Below, piece after piece: positions 22,592 through 34,988 of a stretch of DNA of 64,000 bases. The stretch covers positions 73,086 through 137,085 of the forward strand of contig NSJX01000014.1 of assembly GCA_002286715.1 (NCBI GenBank), read 5' to 3'. A program made the translations under genes and the position numbers. The number at the start of each line of letters is the position of its first letter. Within the stretch, counting starts at the first letter, position 1. Below the pieces are notes generated by a model that was not told the origin of the DNA, made no database searches, and was given only the letters and a program-made list of their open reading frames with translations. This DNA comes from Dentipellis sp. KUC8613 (Eukaryota > Basidiomycota > Agaricomycetes > Russulales > Hericiaceae).

Positions 22592-24256
22592 TCAGCCGCC
22601 CCGACCCGCTCCCCTGCCCCGTCCCCGACCGCGCCCCCTTCCTCGACCCCCATCATGCACCGGCGGCCCAGCATGCACAGGTCCAGCATCCCCCTCAGCA
22701 GCCGGGGGCTTCGCCAAAATGCGCGGAGCATGGGGCTGCGCCTCGCGCTGCAGGATCGCCGGGGCGGGCAGCATGCCAGCCTTCGCGGCTTTCTCCTCCC
22801 TCCTGCGAGCCTCGCGCTCCTTCCCCTTTCCACCACCCGCACCGCCGGCACCCTCGTCGCCCTTCTCCGCATCCTTGTCGCGGCGCTCCCGCTTTGGCTT
22901 CGCGACCCCGGCACCGCTCAACGCTGCTTCGAACTGGCGCGATCCGAGTCCAAGAACAGGTCGGGCACGGCGTCCGCCTCCTCCGCCACCACCGCCACTG
23001 CCGCCCTCCTGCTGAGGACCGGGCACGCCAGCCGTAGGTTTTGTCGTGACAGGTGACGGCTGTGCCGAGTCCCCAGCTGGAGCTCCTTGGCGCTGCAACA
23101 GCTGAGGATCCTGTATCTGAACCGAGGGATGCCGACTGCTCCGACCGCCTTTCGGTCCAGCTTGGTTAGCAGCGGCCTTCGCAGCCGCATTCGCGTTCGA
23201 TGCGGACGCCTTCGGCTGGCTCGCGCCCGGCTGGCCCTGTGCAGCGGCCACTGCAGCCGCCTTGGCTGCGCGCTTGGCTGCCTTCTTGCCGAGGGTTGCG
23301 GGCGGCTCGCTGTGCTTCGCCGCGGCCTTCTTCTTCGCTTCTTCCTTCTTGGAGGCGGCGGCCATCTCCTTGTAGTGTGCGTGGTTGCGCTGGATGGCCT
23401 CTTTGTCCTTCTGCGCGCTCTTTTCGGCTTTGAGGGCTTCGAGGAGCGGGGTGGAGGTGGGCATGGCGGGCGATTGGGTGGAGGCAACTAGAGGGAAGGG
23501 ATGGTTAGTTGTGAGGGGGGTGGAGGGAGGGATGAGTGCGTACTTAGGTGTTCCATGAGCTGTTCGGTGTCGTGTGTTTTGGTGGAGGATGCTTCGAGGG
23601 TTTGCAGGAATGAAATGAAGTCTTCGTCTGATTTACGGCCTTTAGCATCCTCGTAGGCGACTGTTAGGATCGTGTTCACCTTTATCAATGGTATTATTCC
23701 TGTTATCCACCTTCTTCTTCTCGAGGGGCACCTTCTGATATGGTGCAAACTCCACGATTGCCTGCGACTCATTGCCTAATCTCGACCGTGTGAGGAGTGG
23801 GGGCAAGGCATCGTGCATGGGGGCCTCTCACCAGCTTTATCCCTGAATATATGCCCATCGTACTCCCGACTGAAATCGGCCAGCTGCTCTTCAGTCCTAA
23901 ACGCAATATAAGCGCGCGAATGCACATTCTCCTTGTTCAACCTGCACGTCCCATCCATCAACTACACATCAGACGAAACAAATGGTGATGACGCACTTTT
24001 TCCTGAGCTTGCCCGGATAGAACACCTTCCAGGTGACCGCGTCGTCGGTCACCCACTTCTGCACGCTCTGCCAGAAGATCTCCTCGGGCAGGTTCGCGGG
24101 GAGTCGGCGCACGATCGTCTTCAGGCGTTCGGTAGTCCCGCCACCTCCCCCGCCCCCGCCACTACTGGCTCCGCCGCCTGGCCGGAGGTGCGCCATGCGC
24201 TTCTCCTTGAGTCTGGACTTTGCGGGCGACTTGTTTACGCCCTCAGGAGCAGGCAT
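22592..24256 (-). CDS. UPF3: Nonsense-mediated mRNA decay factor UPF3
   Basis: Five exons (24256-23997, 23941-23832, 23775-23680, 23627-23544, 23487-22592) give 481 aa. Residues about 44-170 are the Smg4/UPF3 RNP-like domain: LKTIVRRLPANLPEEIFW, VTWKVFYPGKLRKKLNK, HSRAYIAFRTEEQLADFSREYDG, IVEFAPYQKVP, NTIDKDEDFISFLQTLEAS. A long Ala/Lys-rich, Gly-rich low-complexity region follows, then a Lys/Arg/Glu-rich segment and a C-terminal run of GR repeats, suggesting RNA binding. UPF3 bridges UPF2 and exon-junction or ribosome complexes in NMD. Intron 3 needs the acceptor aaatcag to keep TIDKDEDF in frame. Confidence 0.93.
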
Positions 24257-24625
24257 GTTGGGATCCTAGGACCTTTGCCGTGTAGTCGATGGGTGGGATT
24301 CGGACGATGCTGCGATGAACGCTCTCGGTGTTAGTCGAAGCAGCCTGTAAGCGGAGGCGCGTTATTGTAGACTGTGGCACGTGGCTATCTACAGTGTAGC
24401 ATTTAGGCGCTCAAGTTCTTGTTGATACTTCTCCCTTTTGTTTCCCACTCTTCTGAAATCCTTCGAAAATAAGGTTCTCGGGTGGAAAGATAAATTCAGC
24501 GGCGAGCGCAACTTTGTTCTTTTTCGTCGATGCGTGACCGGGAACATGGTCAAATTCGTGAAATTCATTTCGTCAACGTCAAGACACAGCATCGTTTACG
24601 GCTGCTTTGCAGCGGGTCATACACA
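24257..24625. other. Intergenic region, UPF3 promoter and transporter 3' end
   Basis: About 370 bp between the transporter stop and the UPF3 ATG, both on the minus strand. No gene recognised. Confidence 0.5.
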
Positions 24626-27436
24626 CTAGGTCATGAAGACATAACGGGGATCGTCATCCCTGATCTCCTCTTCCACGCCGATATCAGCCAGCACCTTTCC
24701 CTCTTCCTCCATCCGCGCGAGCTTGGCCGCGTTGCTCTTGTTCTTCATAGACAGCCGCGTCCGGAGGATGAATGCGGCTAGTATAGATGCGAACAGACAC
24801 CTGAGATAAATTGACGGTGGTAAGAAGGATGGTCGGAGCACGAGGAGTGGAGTGCCTACCCTGCTGAAATAGCATGTCCTTTCCTATAGTTGTCCTCCGG
24901 GTCGAAGTATATTTGAGGGGAAGCACTTGGGAAAACGGAATCAGTCTAGTCGACCGAACGTTTGGAGCGGGGTGCTTACATTGACACACAGTTGGAGATA
25001 GACACGATGAACGCTGTGCCAACACCCCGCTTCGACGTCGGCGAAAACACATTCGCCGCCCAGCTCCTACATACATCCCCCAAAGTCAGCCAACGCCCCA
25101 CACATACCGGACCACATCAACGCACATGACAAGCGGGAACAGACTGAAATTCCCGCCAATGACCAAAAACAGGCCGAAATACGCCGCGCCAACGCTCTTC
25201 TGGACCGTCGTCGCGAGGATGAGGTACCCGAGGAACGAGGTCGACGCGGACGCCATGATGTGGAAGCCGCGGTCCTGCGTGCGGTCGCTGTGCCACGCCT
25301 GGAAGACGACCATGAACCAGCCGACGAGGTAGGGTGCGACGGTGAGGCCTTGGGCGTTGATGGAGCTGAAGCCGAGGTCTTTGATGAGCTGTGGCAAGTC
25401 AGGCTTGCGTCAGAAGCGGATTCGAGATATTTTAGCGGAGGGACTGACTGTGGGCAGGAAATAGGTGCTCGTAGCCACGCCGACATTGACTACACACAAA
25501 CACATTCATCAGATAAAGCGAACATTATAAGGACTGGCAAGAAAGAAGGACATACAGCTTGCATAGATGGTAACAAGCAGCCACGAGTTCACATCGGACA
25601 CAACGGCCTTGAAGCCTTGCCAGCCGTTCATGCCGCCGTGGGAGCGCGGCTTGTGATCCCTGTTCAGCCGCGCCTGTGCGATGGCCTTCTCGCGCGGCGT
25701 CAGGAAGGTCGCAGAGAACGGGAAGGAGGGCAGGAAGAACAGTATCATGAAGGCCATTACGAGGTCGGGGATCGCCTCGATCTGCGTTCATGTAGTTGGT
25801 AAGGGAGTGGCACACCCTGGGAGGTCTAGGTAAGCACGTACGAGGAAGAGGAATTGCCAGCTGTGAAGACGTTGAGTTGGCTAGCCAAATAATCGAGCAC
25901 ATGAGGACACTCACCCTTTCAGGACCGATGTGTGCGCTCGAACGAGGCCGAATGCCACCAGACCCTGTTTCTTAGTATTAGAATGTTCTTACAAATTTAT
26001 GGTTGAGATTACCCCAATAGCGCCCGGCAGTGTGCCTGTCATGCAAAGACTACACAACATGTTAGCCAAAATATAACGCGACGATGTATCATGATGACCT
26101 ACCTGATGCGGGTGGCAAGCTCGCGTCTTGAAATTTAAACAGGACTGTCAGTCGGATCAGCATGCATTCAAGCGAAGCTACGGCACCTCTTATACCTAGG
26201 AGTAATTTTAAGACAGGCTGCATGAGCGGAGAAGCGCGATGGACTCACCAGAACGACAGGTAATAAATCATGCCGGCGTAATAACCAGCCTCGCCGATGC
26301 CAAGTAGCACTCTGCAGGTATATATTGGTTATCAACACGGCTGCAGACGATAAAGAGCTTACCGCAGGATCAGAAGTGCCGGGAACCCTTTCGCATAGAC
26401 GAAGGACAGCGAGGCCAGGCCCCAAAACGAGAGGGACAAAAAGAAGCTAGACTCAGGGAGATCAGACATTGCAGTTCACGGCGAACGGGCACAGCGGCTG
26501 CATACAAACGATTCGCTCCGATATAACGCTGGAGAACTGCATGAAACAGTGTTGATTACGCACATTTTCGAATGATCTAGCAACCTACATACCATTTGCC
26601 GGCATCTCGAGCAGACCTGCCCATTCGTGAGCTCAGTATACAGCGATTGACTGGGAAGGCGCTTACAATATCCGACATAGAAAATACTGAGTGCGAGCGT
26701 CCATCTGTTGTTGTTCGTGATACCCTAGCAAGCGATCCCCTGCTTTAGAAGGCTCGTCATAAAATAGAGCGAAGGAATAATTACATAGTTATCATTGAAT
26801 GCCTTGATAACGTGCGCATTGCCGCTGCATGAATGCGTTAGCTCTCAATAAAATCGACAGAGAGTTTCTCCTACATGTTGGTGCGATCTGTTATGCCGTT
26901 TCAGAGAGGTGTTTCGGGAGGAAGGATAACGAGACGCACCAAACTGGTTGACTTCACCACCATGAACTAGTCAGCCCGTGTGGCTTGTTTTAGGGTAGGT
27001 CATGAACTTACATATATAGCTACATGGTACGAAAACACGTTAGGATCGGAACTCAGTTAAGAAGCTTGGATGAGAATGTAACCAACCTCGCAATGACCAA
27101 AGTCAGAACGCGGTTATCAATCTTCCTTCTGACACGTTTCTTCAAAACAAACATCATCAGCGGCTTCCCCATGACCAAAACCACAGAAGCAATACAAACC
27201 TCTTCCTTCTCGGTATACTCAACCTCCGCCGCGTCCCTATGCACCGCATCCGCGTACTCGGCTCTCAGCGCAGAGAAGAACCACCTCCTGCTCCTCCCGT
27301 CCCCGAGCGCAAGCTGATGGTGCGTGCCTTCGGGGTTACCGCTGACTTCCTCCGCGGTCGCCTTCTCTGGATCGTCCTTCACCTCTGAATCCGCAACCGC
27401 CTGCGCAGCTTCGAGTCTGGACTGTTCCCCTTGCAT
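24626..27436 (-). CDS. MFS transporter, anion:cation symporter (Dal5/Tna1-like) family
   Basis: A densely split minus-strand gene with at least 15 exons. After a cytosolic acidic N terminus (from ATG 27436) come RRKIDNRVLTLVIASYIFNQFDRTNIGNAHV, NNNRWTLALSIFYVGY, LLEMPANVLQRYIGANR, LRVLLGIGEAGYYAG and FWYKRRELATRI, all typical of the fungal ACS (2.A.1.14) family of allantoate, nicotinate, pantothenate and related permeases. The second half has WLLVTIYAS, TVAPYLVGWFMVVFQAWHSDRTQDRG, LVMCWAANVFSPTSKRGVG and a cytosolic end DPRYVFMT. Twelve membrane helices are expected in the plasma membrane. The substrate cannot be predicted. Three successive micro-exons of 8, 12 and 13 nt (27012-27019, 26940-26951, 26875-26887) encode the SYIFNQFDRTNI segment. 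Confidence 0.87.
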
Positions 27437-28514
27437 CTTCAGCTTGACGTGTCGGCGCGCGCAGTGCTAGTGCTAGTCCGAGTCTCGATATCCAATATCC
27501 CAAGGAGCGGGGTGGACACCAGTCGACAAGGACAAGGGTATGCGATCCGCCAGCCCAGTTATATACTCTGCAGCCCACCGGCATTCCCGCACCGTGTACG
27601 CGCAGAGTCGCAACGGGCCTTGACCGGAAGTGGAGCAGATACGGCGACGCCAGCGCCATTTCGTGCGCAATTGCCACCCACGGACGCAATGTGCTGCTTC
27701 CTTTCCGCCCAAAACCCACGAGCGTCGTTCCTGGAGCGCACCGGGATGCCGCAGGGACGCCTAAAGCGGTCAGCTGTGCCACAAACCCCCGGGCAGATGA
27801 TCACTGCTGGTGCGCCTGCAGCGTCTCAGCAGCGATGCGGCGCGCGTCAGATGGTCAGCTGTGGGGATGTAGGATTATTGCGGTTCTTGGCGGGTGATGG
27901 CCGCATCAGAGCGAGGATATTGAATATTGAAGGACTCCGATGCAGCGGACCGTGGGTGGGTGGCTGTGAACGTTTGGATTGAAGAAGGCGGTTACGGTGT
28001 TCTGTTGTACGCGGCGCCAAACAGACTTACTTGCTCGGAACAGCTCGCGAAGTGTCAATCACGGCGGAGGCGCTCGCGTTCTTGAATCCGCTCTGCAGCC
28101 ACCAGATGTGCCGCTGGCATCAGCGGATAAGCGTATGAGGGCATATGGCGACGTCGCGATATTGCTGAAACTTTTCAGGATCCAGATGCCAAGAGGCTAT
28201 AGAGCGAGCCATCACATCAACCTCTTGAATAATGGGTCGAGATAGTAGTAGCGGACATATGTACTTGATGCATGATTCGTCTATAAAAGAATGTAAGGTA
28301 GACCCATCGCGCTGTCTGTCGTGAACATCGTGACAAGAGAGAGCATCGTTGGAGGCATAGGACTGGTCGGCTATATAGTACGAATCCCAACAAGGAAATT
28401 CAAATTCCAAAGCCCAGCAGAATCGAGACAAGGACGAAGAAGACCAAGAGAGCAAATCAATCGGATATCAAAACTAAATGGAAAAACAAAATGGACCCGG
28501 GGACAGGGGAACGT
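27437..28514. other. Intergenic region between transporter and GPI protein gene
   Basis: About 1.1 kb holding the transporter promoter and the 3' end of the minus-strand GPI protein gene. Open frames such as 27431-27982 show no family pattern. Confidence 0.45.
27558..27565 (-). promoter_or_regulatory. Candidate TATA box of the MFS transporter
   Basis: TATATAAC on the minus strand, about 122 bp upstream of the transporter ATG at 27436. Confidence 0.45.
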
Positions 28515-29412
28515 TTAGAGAAGGAGGCTGGAGAGCAGGGCGGCGGCACCGGCAACGCTGAGGATGCCAGTCGCGGCCGTGCGAGCGGCGCCGCTGGCGG
28601 CGTTCTTGGGGGTGCTCGACGCGGTCGTGGACGCGGCCGAGTGCGACGCGCTCGAGGTCTTCGCTGCCGAGGAGCCAGACGCAGCCGGGGTCGACGCGGC
28701 CGGGGAGCTCGCGGCGGGGGTGGATGCAGCGGGGGCCGAAGCAGCCGCCGCAGAGCCAGCGATCTGCGCCTGGACAGTCGCGTTGAACTGGCCACTCATA
28801 CCCGAGAGGCTGCGTGGTGAAGGACACTTGGTCAGCGGTGGTGGACAAGAACATTGGAATCGGGACATACGTGAAGATGGCAGAGAAGGCCTCAGCGGGG
28901 AAGGTGGGCGTGTTGGGGTCCTTCAGGTTGGCCGACGTGAAACGGATGAAGCTAGACCAAATATCAGTAAACCAAGATAAGGACGGTGCCAAGCTTGCAA
29001 CTGACTAAGACGCGCCGTTGGGACCAACGCTGGCGCTGGGGGTGAACTGGATGGAGTTAGTCGTGGACACATCGACGTTTCCAATGTCCTGCAGAAGAGT
29101 CTTCACGCGAAAACGGTAAGCAAAGGATAATAAGATATGCAAGCGGCATATCTACCTGCTGGATCTGGCTACCAGCGTACAGACCGATGTTGGCGAGACC
29201 GAACGCCTGGAGGTTGGGGGCAGAGCCGTCATCCTGCCATGTGACAGAGACGGACTGGCCTGCTTGCCAGTTGGTGGACGCAACGGGCGCAGTGGTCTGG
29301 TCGCGCTGTCAGTAGAGGCCACTGAAAAAGACGCGTAAAAACGCACGAAGATCTTGCCCAGGGCGACGGGGGAAGAGGCGAGGAGAACAGCGACGAGGGC
29401 GGTGGAGAACAT
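28515..29412 (-). CDS. Kre9/KNH1-like Ser/Ala-rich GPI-anchored cell-wall protein
   Basis: Exons 29412-29347, 29296-29156, 29088-29012, 28951-28871 and 28809-28515 give 219 aa. A signal peptide (MFSTALVAVLLASSPVALG) precedes a beta-sandwich of the Kre9/KNH1 N-terminal type: PVASTNWQAGQSVSVTWQDDG, NIGLYAGSQIQQ, and FIRFTSANLKDPNTPTFPAEAFSAIFTLSGMSG. A Ser/Ala/Pro/Thr-rich stalk and a hydrophobic tail (TGILSVAGAAALLSSLLL) end the protein, as expected for GPI addition. Members are surface proteins often linked to beta-1,6-glucan, without a known catalytic activity. Exon 3 uses a weak donor (gtctta). It is divergently paired with a related gene at 30270. Confidence 0.88.
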
Positions 29413-30269
29413 TTTTAATATTCTGAAAGAGTGGGAGGGGTAAAGAATGTAGGAGAAGGGGATATCGACGACTCAGGGAACACGAGCGACGGGGCAGAAA
29501 GCAGTTGACGGGAGAGTCCGAAAAAGGCTCGGGGCGTTTTATGTGGCCCTCGCCCGGCCGACGACTCGATAATTCTCGATTTTTGCTGGATTCTGCCGGT
29601 GCCTGACTGCACGGGCCCGCTGCATCACCGCGCTCGTCCCTGTGAAACAGACGTGAAGAGATGGCGACGCCTCGCTTCATTGCATCGATCAATGGCGCGC
29701 GGTGGGCTCGACAGAAATAGGCTGCAACAACTGCACAACATGCGAGAAAGCTGCAAGATACCAAACGGGTAGCCGAGCGGTGTTAGCGCTTGACGATCCC
29801 TGCTTCCATCTGCACGTGGTGAGCAATGCAATGCACTCTCAAAAAGTCTGTCTTTTGTACGCTGCCTTTCTTCACTGACCCTTCCGACGCCCAGGTCGGC
29901 TCGCAGTCTTGTTTCTTGGCTTCCAAGGTAATCACGGAAGCAACCCAGACGTGCCCAGACTGAACAGTCACCGTTGGGGGATATTTTCGTCCAGAATCTG
30001 CCCTTATTCAGCCATCGGATCCCCCCGGCGCCCGAGTTTTATGCCGTATCTATCCACGTAAGGAAGAAAGCCAGGGGCTCTGTTCGAACGCGAAACGTCA
30101 CCGTCGCGCTAACAACAGTCAACTTGTTGAACAACCTCAACGTTGCCTACGCGCAGCCAGCCTCGCCGTTTCCTCCCCTCTTCTCCTCTTTCTTCAAATC
30201 CTGAGCTTATACACGGCTCACCCACATTCTTTGTAACACTCCTTAAGCGCGCTTCCTGTCTCGATCGAC
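29413..30269. other. Shared divergent promoter region of two GPI protein genes
   Basis: 857 bp between the ATGs of two head-to-head Kre9/KNH1-like genes. No coding exon recognised. Confidence 0.55.
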
Positions 30270-31352
30270 ATGGCTGTTTTCGAGTTCTTGCTTGTATTGG
30301 CTTTCCTCATCGCTCGTTTCCAAGGAGCTCTGGCATCCCTTTATGTGAGTAAAATGTTGAATGTACTCGGCTGTAGCTCTACAGCGCTCATCTGTCACGG
30401 CGCTCGTCCCGACCGATTATGTCTAGGTTATAAACCCGTCGACAACCAGTGTCTGCCATGGTGGACAGCCCTGTACCGTAGATTGGCTAGATGATGGCGA
30501 ATTACCCCTGCTCAGTACCATTGGCGCTTGTACTGTGGGTTTGTATACCGGCAATATGGTGCGTTCTTTCTTCCTGGGCTGGATCGCGTGGGCACTGTAA
30601 CTGACTGAATTGGTCTAGCAATTGGTGCAACAGATTGAGCCGGTCGACGTCTCCGCGGGTCATACCTTGACATTCACAGTGAGTCGAGGCATGGCTCGAT
30701 GTAAATTGGTGTGATAGACTACTGACTTCTTCAAATAGCCGAACCCAGAGGCGGGACCTAATTCCAAGGCCTAGTAAGAGTCCATCTGCTCCAGAAGGAT
30801 GTGAAATCTAAAGAATCCTCTCCTTATATAGTTACATCGCTTTCACATCAACTGTCTTCAGCAACAACTCACAGCCGTTCCAGACATTCACCCCGAACTT
30901 CGCGTACGTAGTTTCGCATCCGACTTCGTTGGGGACATTGCTAACGAAGTTGTTTCTATTCCAGCATTGACCAGATGAAGGGTTCATTCGAGTCTGCTGT
31001 GGAATCATTGACTTCATCAATCGCTATCCCATCGTCAGTCTCGAAGCCACCTGCGAACCCAATCACCACGAGCACCATATCTGTGTCGCAGGCCCCAGCC
31101 CCGAGCTCAGCCCCGGTCTCTTCGCATTCGCAGTCTTCTTCCGCCCTACTCAGCTATTCGGCGCCATCAACCACCGGGTTCAGCAAAGTCTCAACTTCGT
31201 CCATCGTCCAGCCTACCAGCACTTCGAGCATCTCGAGCAACCTGTCTTCCGCATCCGCCAACTCCGCGTCCGCCCCGAGCCAGAGCCGCCAATCAGCCCT
31301 CTTCTACCTCGCGCTATCCTCACCCTTCATCCTTTCGCTCTTCTTCCCATAG
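30270..31352 (+). CDS. Kre9/KNH1-like Ser/Thr-rich GPI-anchored cell-wall protein
   Basis: Exons 30270-30344, 30427-30558, 30619-30678, 30739-30773, 30832-30903 and 30965-31352 give 253 aa. A signal peptide (MAVFEFLLVLAFLIARFQGALA) is followed by the same fold as the divergent neighbour: INPSTTSVCHGGQPCTVDWLDDG, CTVGLYTGNMQLVQQIEPVDVSAG, and YYIAFTSTVFSNNSQPFQTFTPNF. This copy has three cysteines in the domain that the neighbour lacks. A long Ser/Thr/Pro stalk and a hydrophobic end (SALFYLALSSPFILSLFFP) suggest heavy O-mannosylation and a GPI anchor. Shared domain and orientation suggest an old inverted duplication; a cell-wall or surface role is inferred. Confidence 0.88.
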
Positions 31353-31960
31353 CTGGATACCTAAGCACTAAGCCCTACGCTTAGTCTTGCCCTTCGATTA
31401 GCTGGCGCCACCATGCAGGTCATGCGCATGAGGCCTGTACACTGTATGTACGTACATCCTGCCATCCTGACGCGCGAGCCGCGATACCTGCCTACCCCTA
31501 CAACATTGATATCTAGCTGCGCTACCTCTGGATCTAGATTCTAGAAATGTTATGCGTGTTATGGACACGATCTCAGTCTGACTCTGCAGCTGACGAACCT
31601 CATTGCACGACGGACCATCTACAACGTTCACGTCTCTCATGTCGCTCTGTGATACCCTTCGTATATATACCCTGATTCTGAGTTTCTCATAAGCACTTAT
31701 GTTCCGTCGTTTTGGGTGTGGTCGTGTTGAATTGAGTGCGCTATTGTTGAGTTGAGTCGTGCGCCGTTCGTGCGCCGTAATTGTGTTTGAGAACCCGGGC
31801 CGCAGTTGCGGACGCGGAGGACTTTGAAATTGGCGCGCGTGTCGACGCGACTTGGACGCGACTCTCGTCACGGCCAGACACCTACCACAGGTGCACCGCC
31901 CTCCCGCTCTACCTACCTCCACACATACCTACAAAACATTCTGTATCCCTGAAATCTGGT
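31353..31960. other. Intergenic region upstream of ORC3
   Basis: About 600 bp; 3' flank of the GPI gene and the ORC3 promoter. No gene recognised. Confidence 0.5.
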
Positions 31961-34748
31961 ATGGCTCTGAACCTGGACGATATCAACCAAGTGCGTGTGT
32001 TTCCACTTCAAGTAGAGACATGCCCGCTCACCATATGTGCCGACTATAGACGACGATCTACATCCCCTACGAGGGTCCAGGTTCGTGCTTTAAGCCTCAT
32101 GCAGAGCAATCCGCGCAGAATCTGACATTCTATGGCACAAAGAAAGTGACGATGATGAAAGCGGCCCGGAACCCTATGCGCCATACGCAGAGCGAGATCT
32201 ACCAGAAGGACCTGAGATACGTCTGCGAGCCTACAGGGCTGCATGGAGCCGGTGTCTGAACCGTGTTCAGGTGCGTCATTTGACCTCTTCTGTGTGCCCG
32301 GATACTGATGGGCTCTCGCTGCAGAGCATCGTGCACCAGCTGTACGACCCAGTGGCAGACGAAATTGTCACCCAGATCGAGGACGCCTACGAGGGCGTGC
32401 TCCCCGGCCTGCCGTACCCCGAAATGCCCGTGTTCGCCATCTCGGGTGTGTAGCTCCCCCGCCTCCTAGCGTGATGCGTGCGTGCGTACTCATGCGCATA
32501 TATACAGCGCCGTCCTCGGGCTCGACGTTCGTGAATGAGATCGCGCAGCGCATGGAACGCCCGGTGTTCGAGGACGAGTATGAGATGGAGGCTGATGAGG
32601 GTCCGGGTGCATACATCACGCATCTGCGTCCGTCGGATTGTACGAGTGTGATGAATGCGATGAAGGCTCTGGTGTCGGGCTTTGTTGTGCAGTCTCCGGA
32701 CGGCCAGGATGGTGAGCTACGTTCGCTTTGATGAATCCTGTTTCTGGTCGGACTAATGTGGGTTGCAGTCAAGCGCAAGCCAACGACGTCCTTGGCGAAC
32801 TATGATATTCAGCTTTTGGGTGTATGGTACGATGCAATTCGCGACAGTTTGGACGGTAGGGTGCATGTCTGAATCTCTTGCTCTGCCTTCTGATTGAGAC
32901 GCATAGACGATGTTGAAACCCTACCCCCACTGCTCGTCTTTATGCACGAGTTCGAGCAGTTCGACGATGTCGTCATGCAAGATGTGATTTATATCTGCAG
33001 GTAGCGTCCACGCACGCCTTTGTCTTCACATCCTCGACTAACTCTTACTTCAGTGCACACATAACGCGCCTCCCACTTATATTTATTCTATCATTATCAT
33101 CTCCACCTTCCCCATCATTCATCCATACCACATACCCTCGGTCCACGCTGGCTCTTCTTCAAGTACATGAATTCACGCTCCCGTCGGGAGAGGAAATACT
33201 AGAAAAGATAGTGATGGAGGTGAGCCGACTGCTAATTTGCCTATGAACGCGACTCACGGTACTTCTTAGACTTTCTTTTCTCTAGAGTTCGAGCCGCCAA
33301 TAATGATAGGCCCCTGGGTCATCGACTTTCTAATAGATTTCTTCTCGCGGCATACCTACTCTGTGGACGGAGTCCTCACAATCTTGCAGGCAAGTTTCCG
33401 TGTCTAATTCTCGTATCCGCCTCGGCTCACAACCCCCCTAGCTCGCCTACCTCAAACACTTCGACGAGCCCCTCACCATCTTCGCCGCAGAACACGACTG
33501 GCCCCTCGACATCCTCGAACACCCCTCCGCCTTCCCCTTCCTCGACCGCCTCCTCGCCTCGACCCTAGACGCCCAGTCCTCCCGGTCGGCCAAGGGCTGG
33601 CCCATCACCGACATCCCCGCGCTCCTGGAGTTCAAGAACCAGGCGGAGGCCGACCTGCAGGCGCACCTGCGCGACGCGCGCCTCGCGTTCCGCCTCATGC
33701 GCTGCGTGCAGGAGTTTCTGGTCCGCCAGGGGTACCGCAAGGCGGAGATGGAGAAGGACCCGTTTGAGATGATGTGTGCGGCGCTGAGGGGCGGGTTGGC
33801 GCGCGAGGGGAAGTATCTGGGTCTGTTGGTCAAGTCAGTTTCCCTTTATTCGTGTTCCCTGTGATGTGGAGTTTGTTGACCGGCTTGGGTGCAGGAAGCT
33901 CTCGGTCGAAAAGCTGAAAGGGCTGCTCTCTGACATCCGGGTGCTCGTGACGGACCTCCCACCACAGACGTCCGAGTACGGCGCGCCCATTGTCAGTTTC
34001 TTGGACGAGGCGCTCGAGCTGTTCGATGTCCACGATGGAGCCGAGATCGCGGAAGGAATCAGCGGGTGGTTGGTGAGGTACTTCGCAGAGTATGTGAACT
34101 GCTCGGTTTGCTTGTGCATCTGTATTCACTCGTTCTTGGTGCCTCGCAGCGGTCATTTCGTCAACCTCGAAGAGCTGAAGCTGTGGGAGATCTGGTACAC
34201 CGGGTCTACACCGTTCCCTTCGGAGGTCAGTCATCAGCATGGCACTGCTAGCCACGCACTGAGTATTATTCTAGATGATCAACCCCTCGCCGCGAGCCAC
34301 GGTCTTATCGGGACTGCTCTACCCGTACGAGTACGTCGAGAGCAGCACAGAGGACACAGGCGACAACAGCACGTCAAAGCGCCGTGCGCTGTGGGGCCTG
34401 CCAGACATCACGATCCTGCTGCGCCGCTACCTCGACGCCGGGCGCATGATCAACATCTTCGACTGGTACGAGAGCTTCGCCGTCGTGCTCGAGAACCAGC
34501 GCGAGCACATCATGAACCCCCCGACACCGAAACCGAAATCCGGAAGGGGAAAAACGAAGGGCAAAAAGGCTGTTGAGGCCAAGAAACCGCAGGAGGACGA
34601 GGACGAGGACAGGGAGGAGGAGTGGAAGATGTACGTGCAGGCGCGGTTCATGCGCGCGCTGCACGAGCTGGACTTTTTGGGCTTTATCAAGCATACGGGC
34701 AGGAAGCCTGACCATGTTATGCGGACTGTGTTTGATATACCGGAATAA
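31961..34748 (+). CDS. ORC3: Origin recognition complex subunit 3
   Basis: A multi-exon gene whose exons give one continuous ORC3 protein. It opens MALNLDDINQ, TTIYIPYEGP, ESDILWHKESDDDESG, then RLRAYRAAWSRCLNRVQSIVHQLYDPV. Further exons encode the AAA+-like part (GSTFVNEIAQRM, LPPLLVFMHEFEQFDDVVMQDVIYICS) without an intact Walker A, as usual for ORC3. The lid and helical insert follow (LAYLKHFDEPLTIFA, FRLMRCVQEFLVRQGY). The final exon has a charged Lys/Glu stretch and the winged-helix end ARFMRALHELDFLGFIKHTGRKPDHVMRTVFDIPE, typical of ORC3. It acts in the nucleus with ORC1-6 to load MCM2-7. Another licensing factor, MCM4, lies about 21 kb away. Confidence 0.92.
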
Positions 34749-34988
34749 ATTGGTGAAATATGGACTCGTTGCTCGCTGCGGCTCCCCTTATGAGTTATGA
34801 CATTCTACTCGATGGATTAGAGGGTTCGCGACATGGTGAGAAGAGCGGGCCGCCGGCCCGGGGATGAAAATCTCACGTCGCGCCACACGTTGAAGCGGCG
34901 CTCGAATCTAAATCTTAATGAGTACGGCTGTATAGCCCTACTGTCGCTCTCCACCACCCTCGTCGCCCAAGTCTCCAACGTCAAGAAA

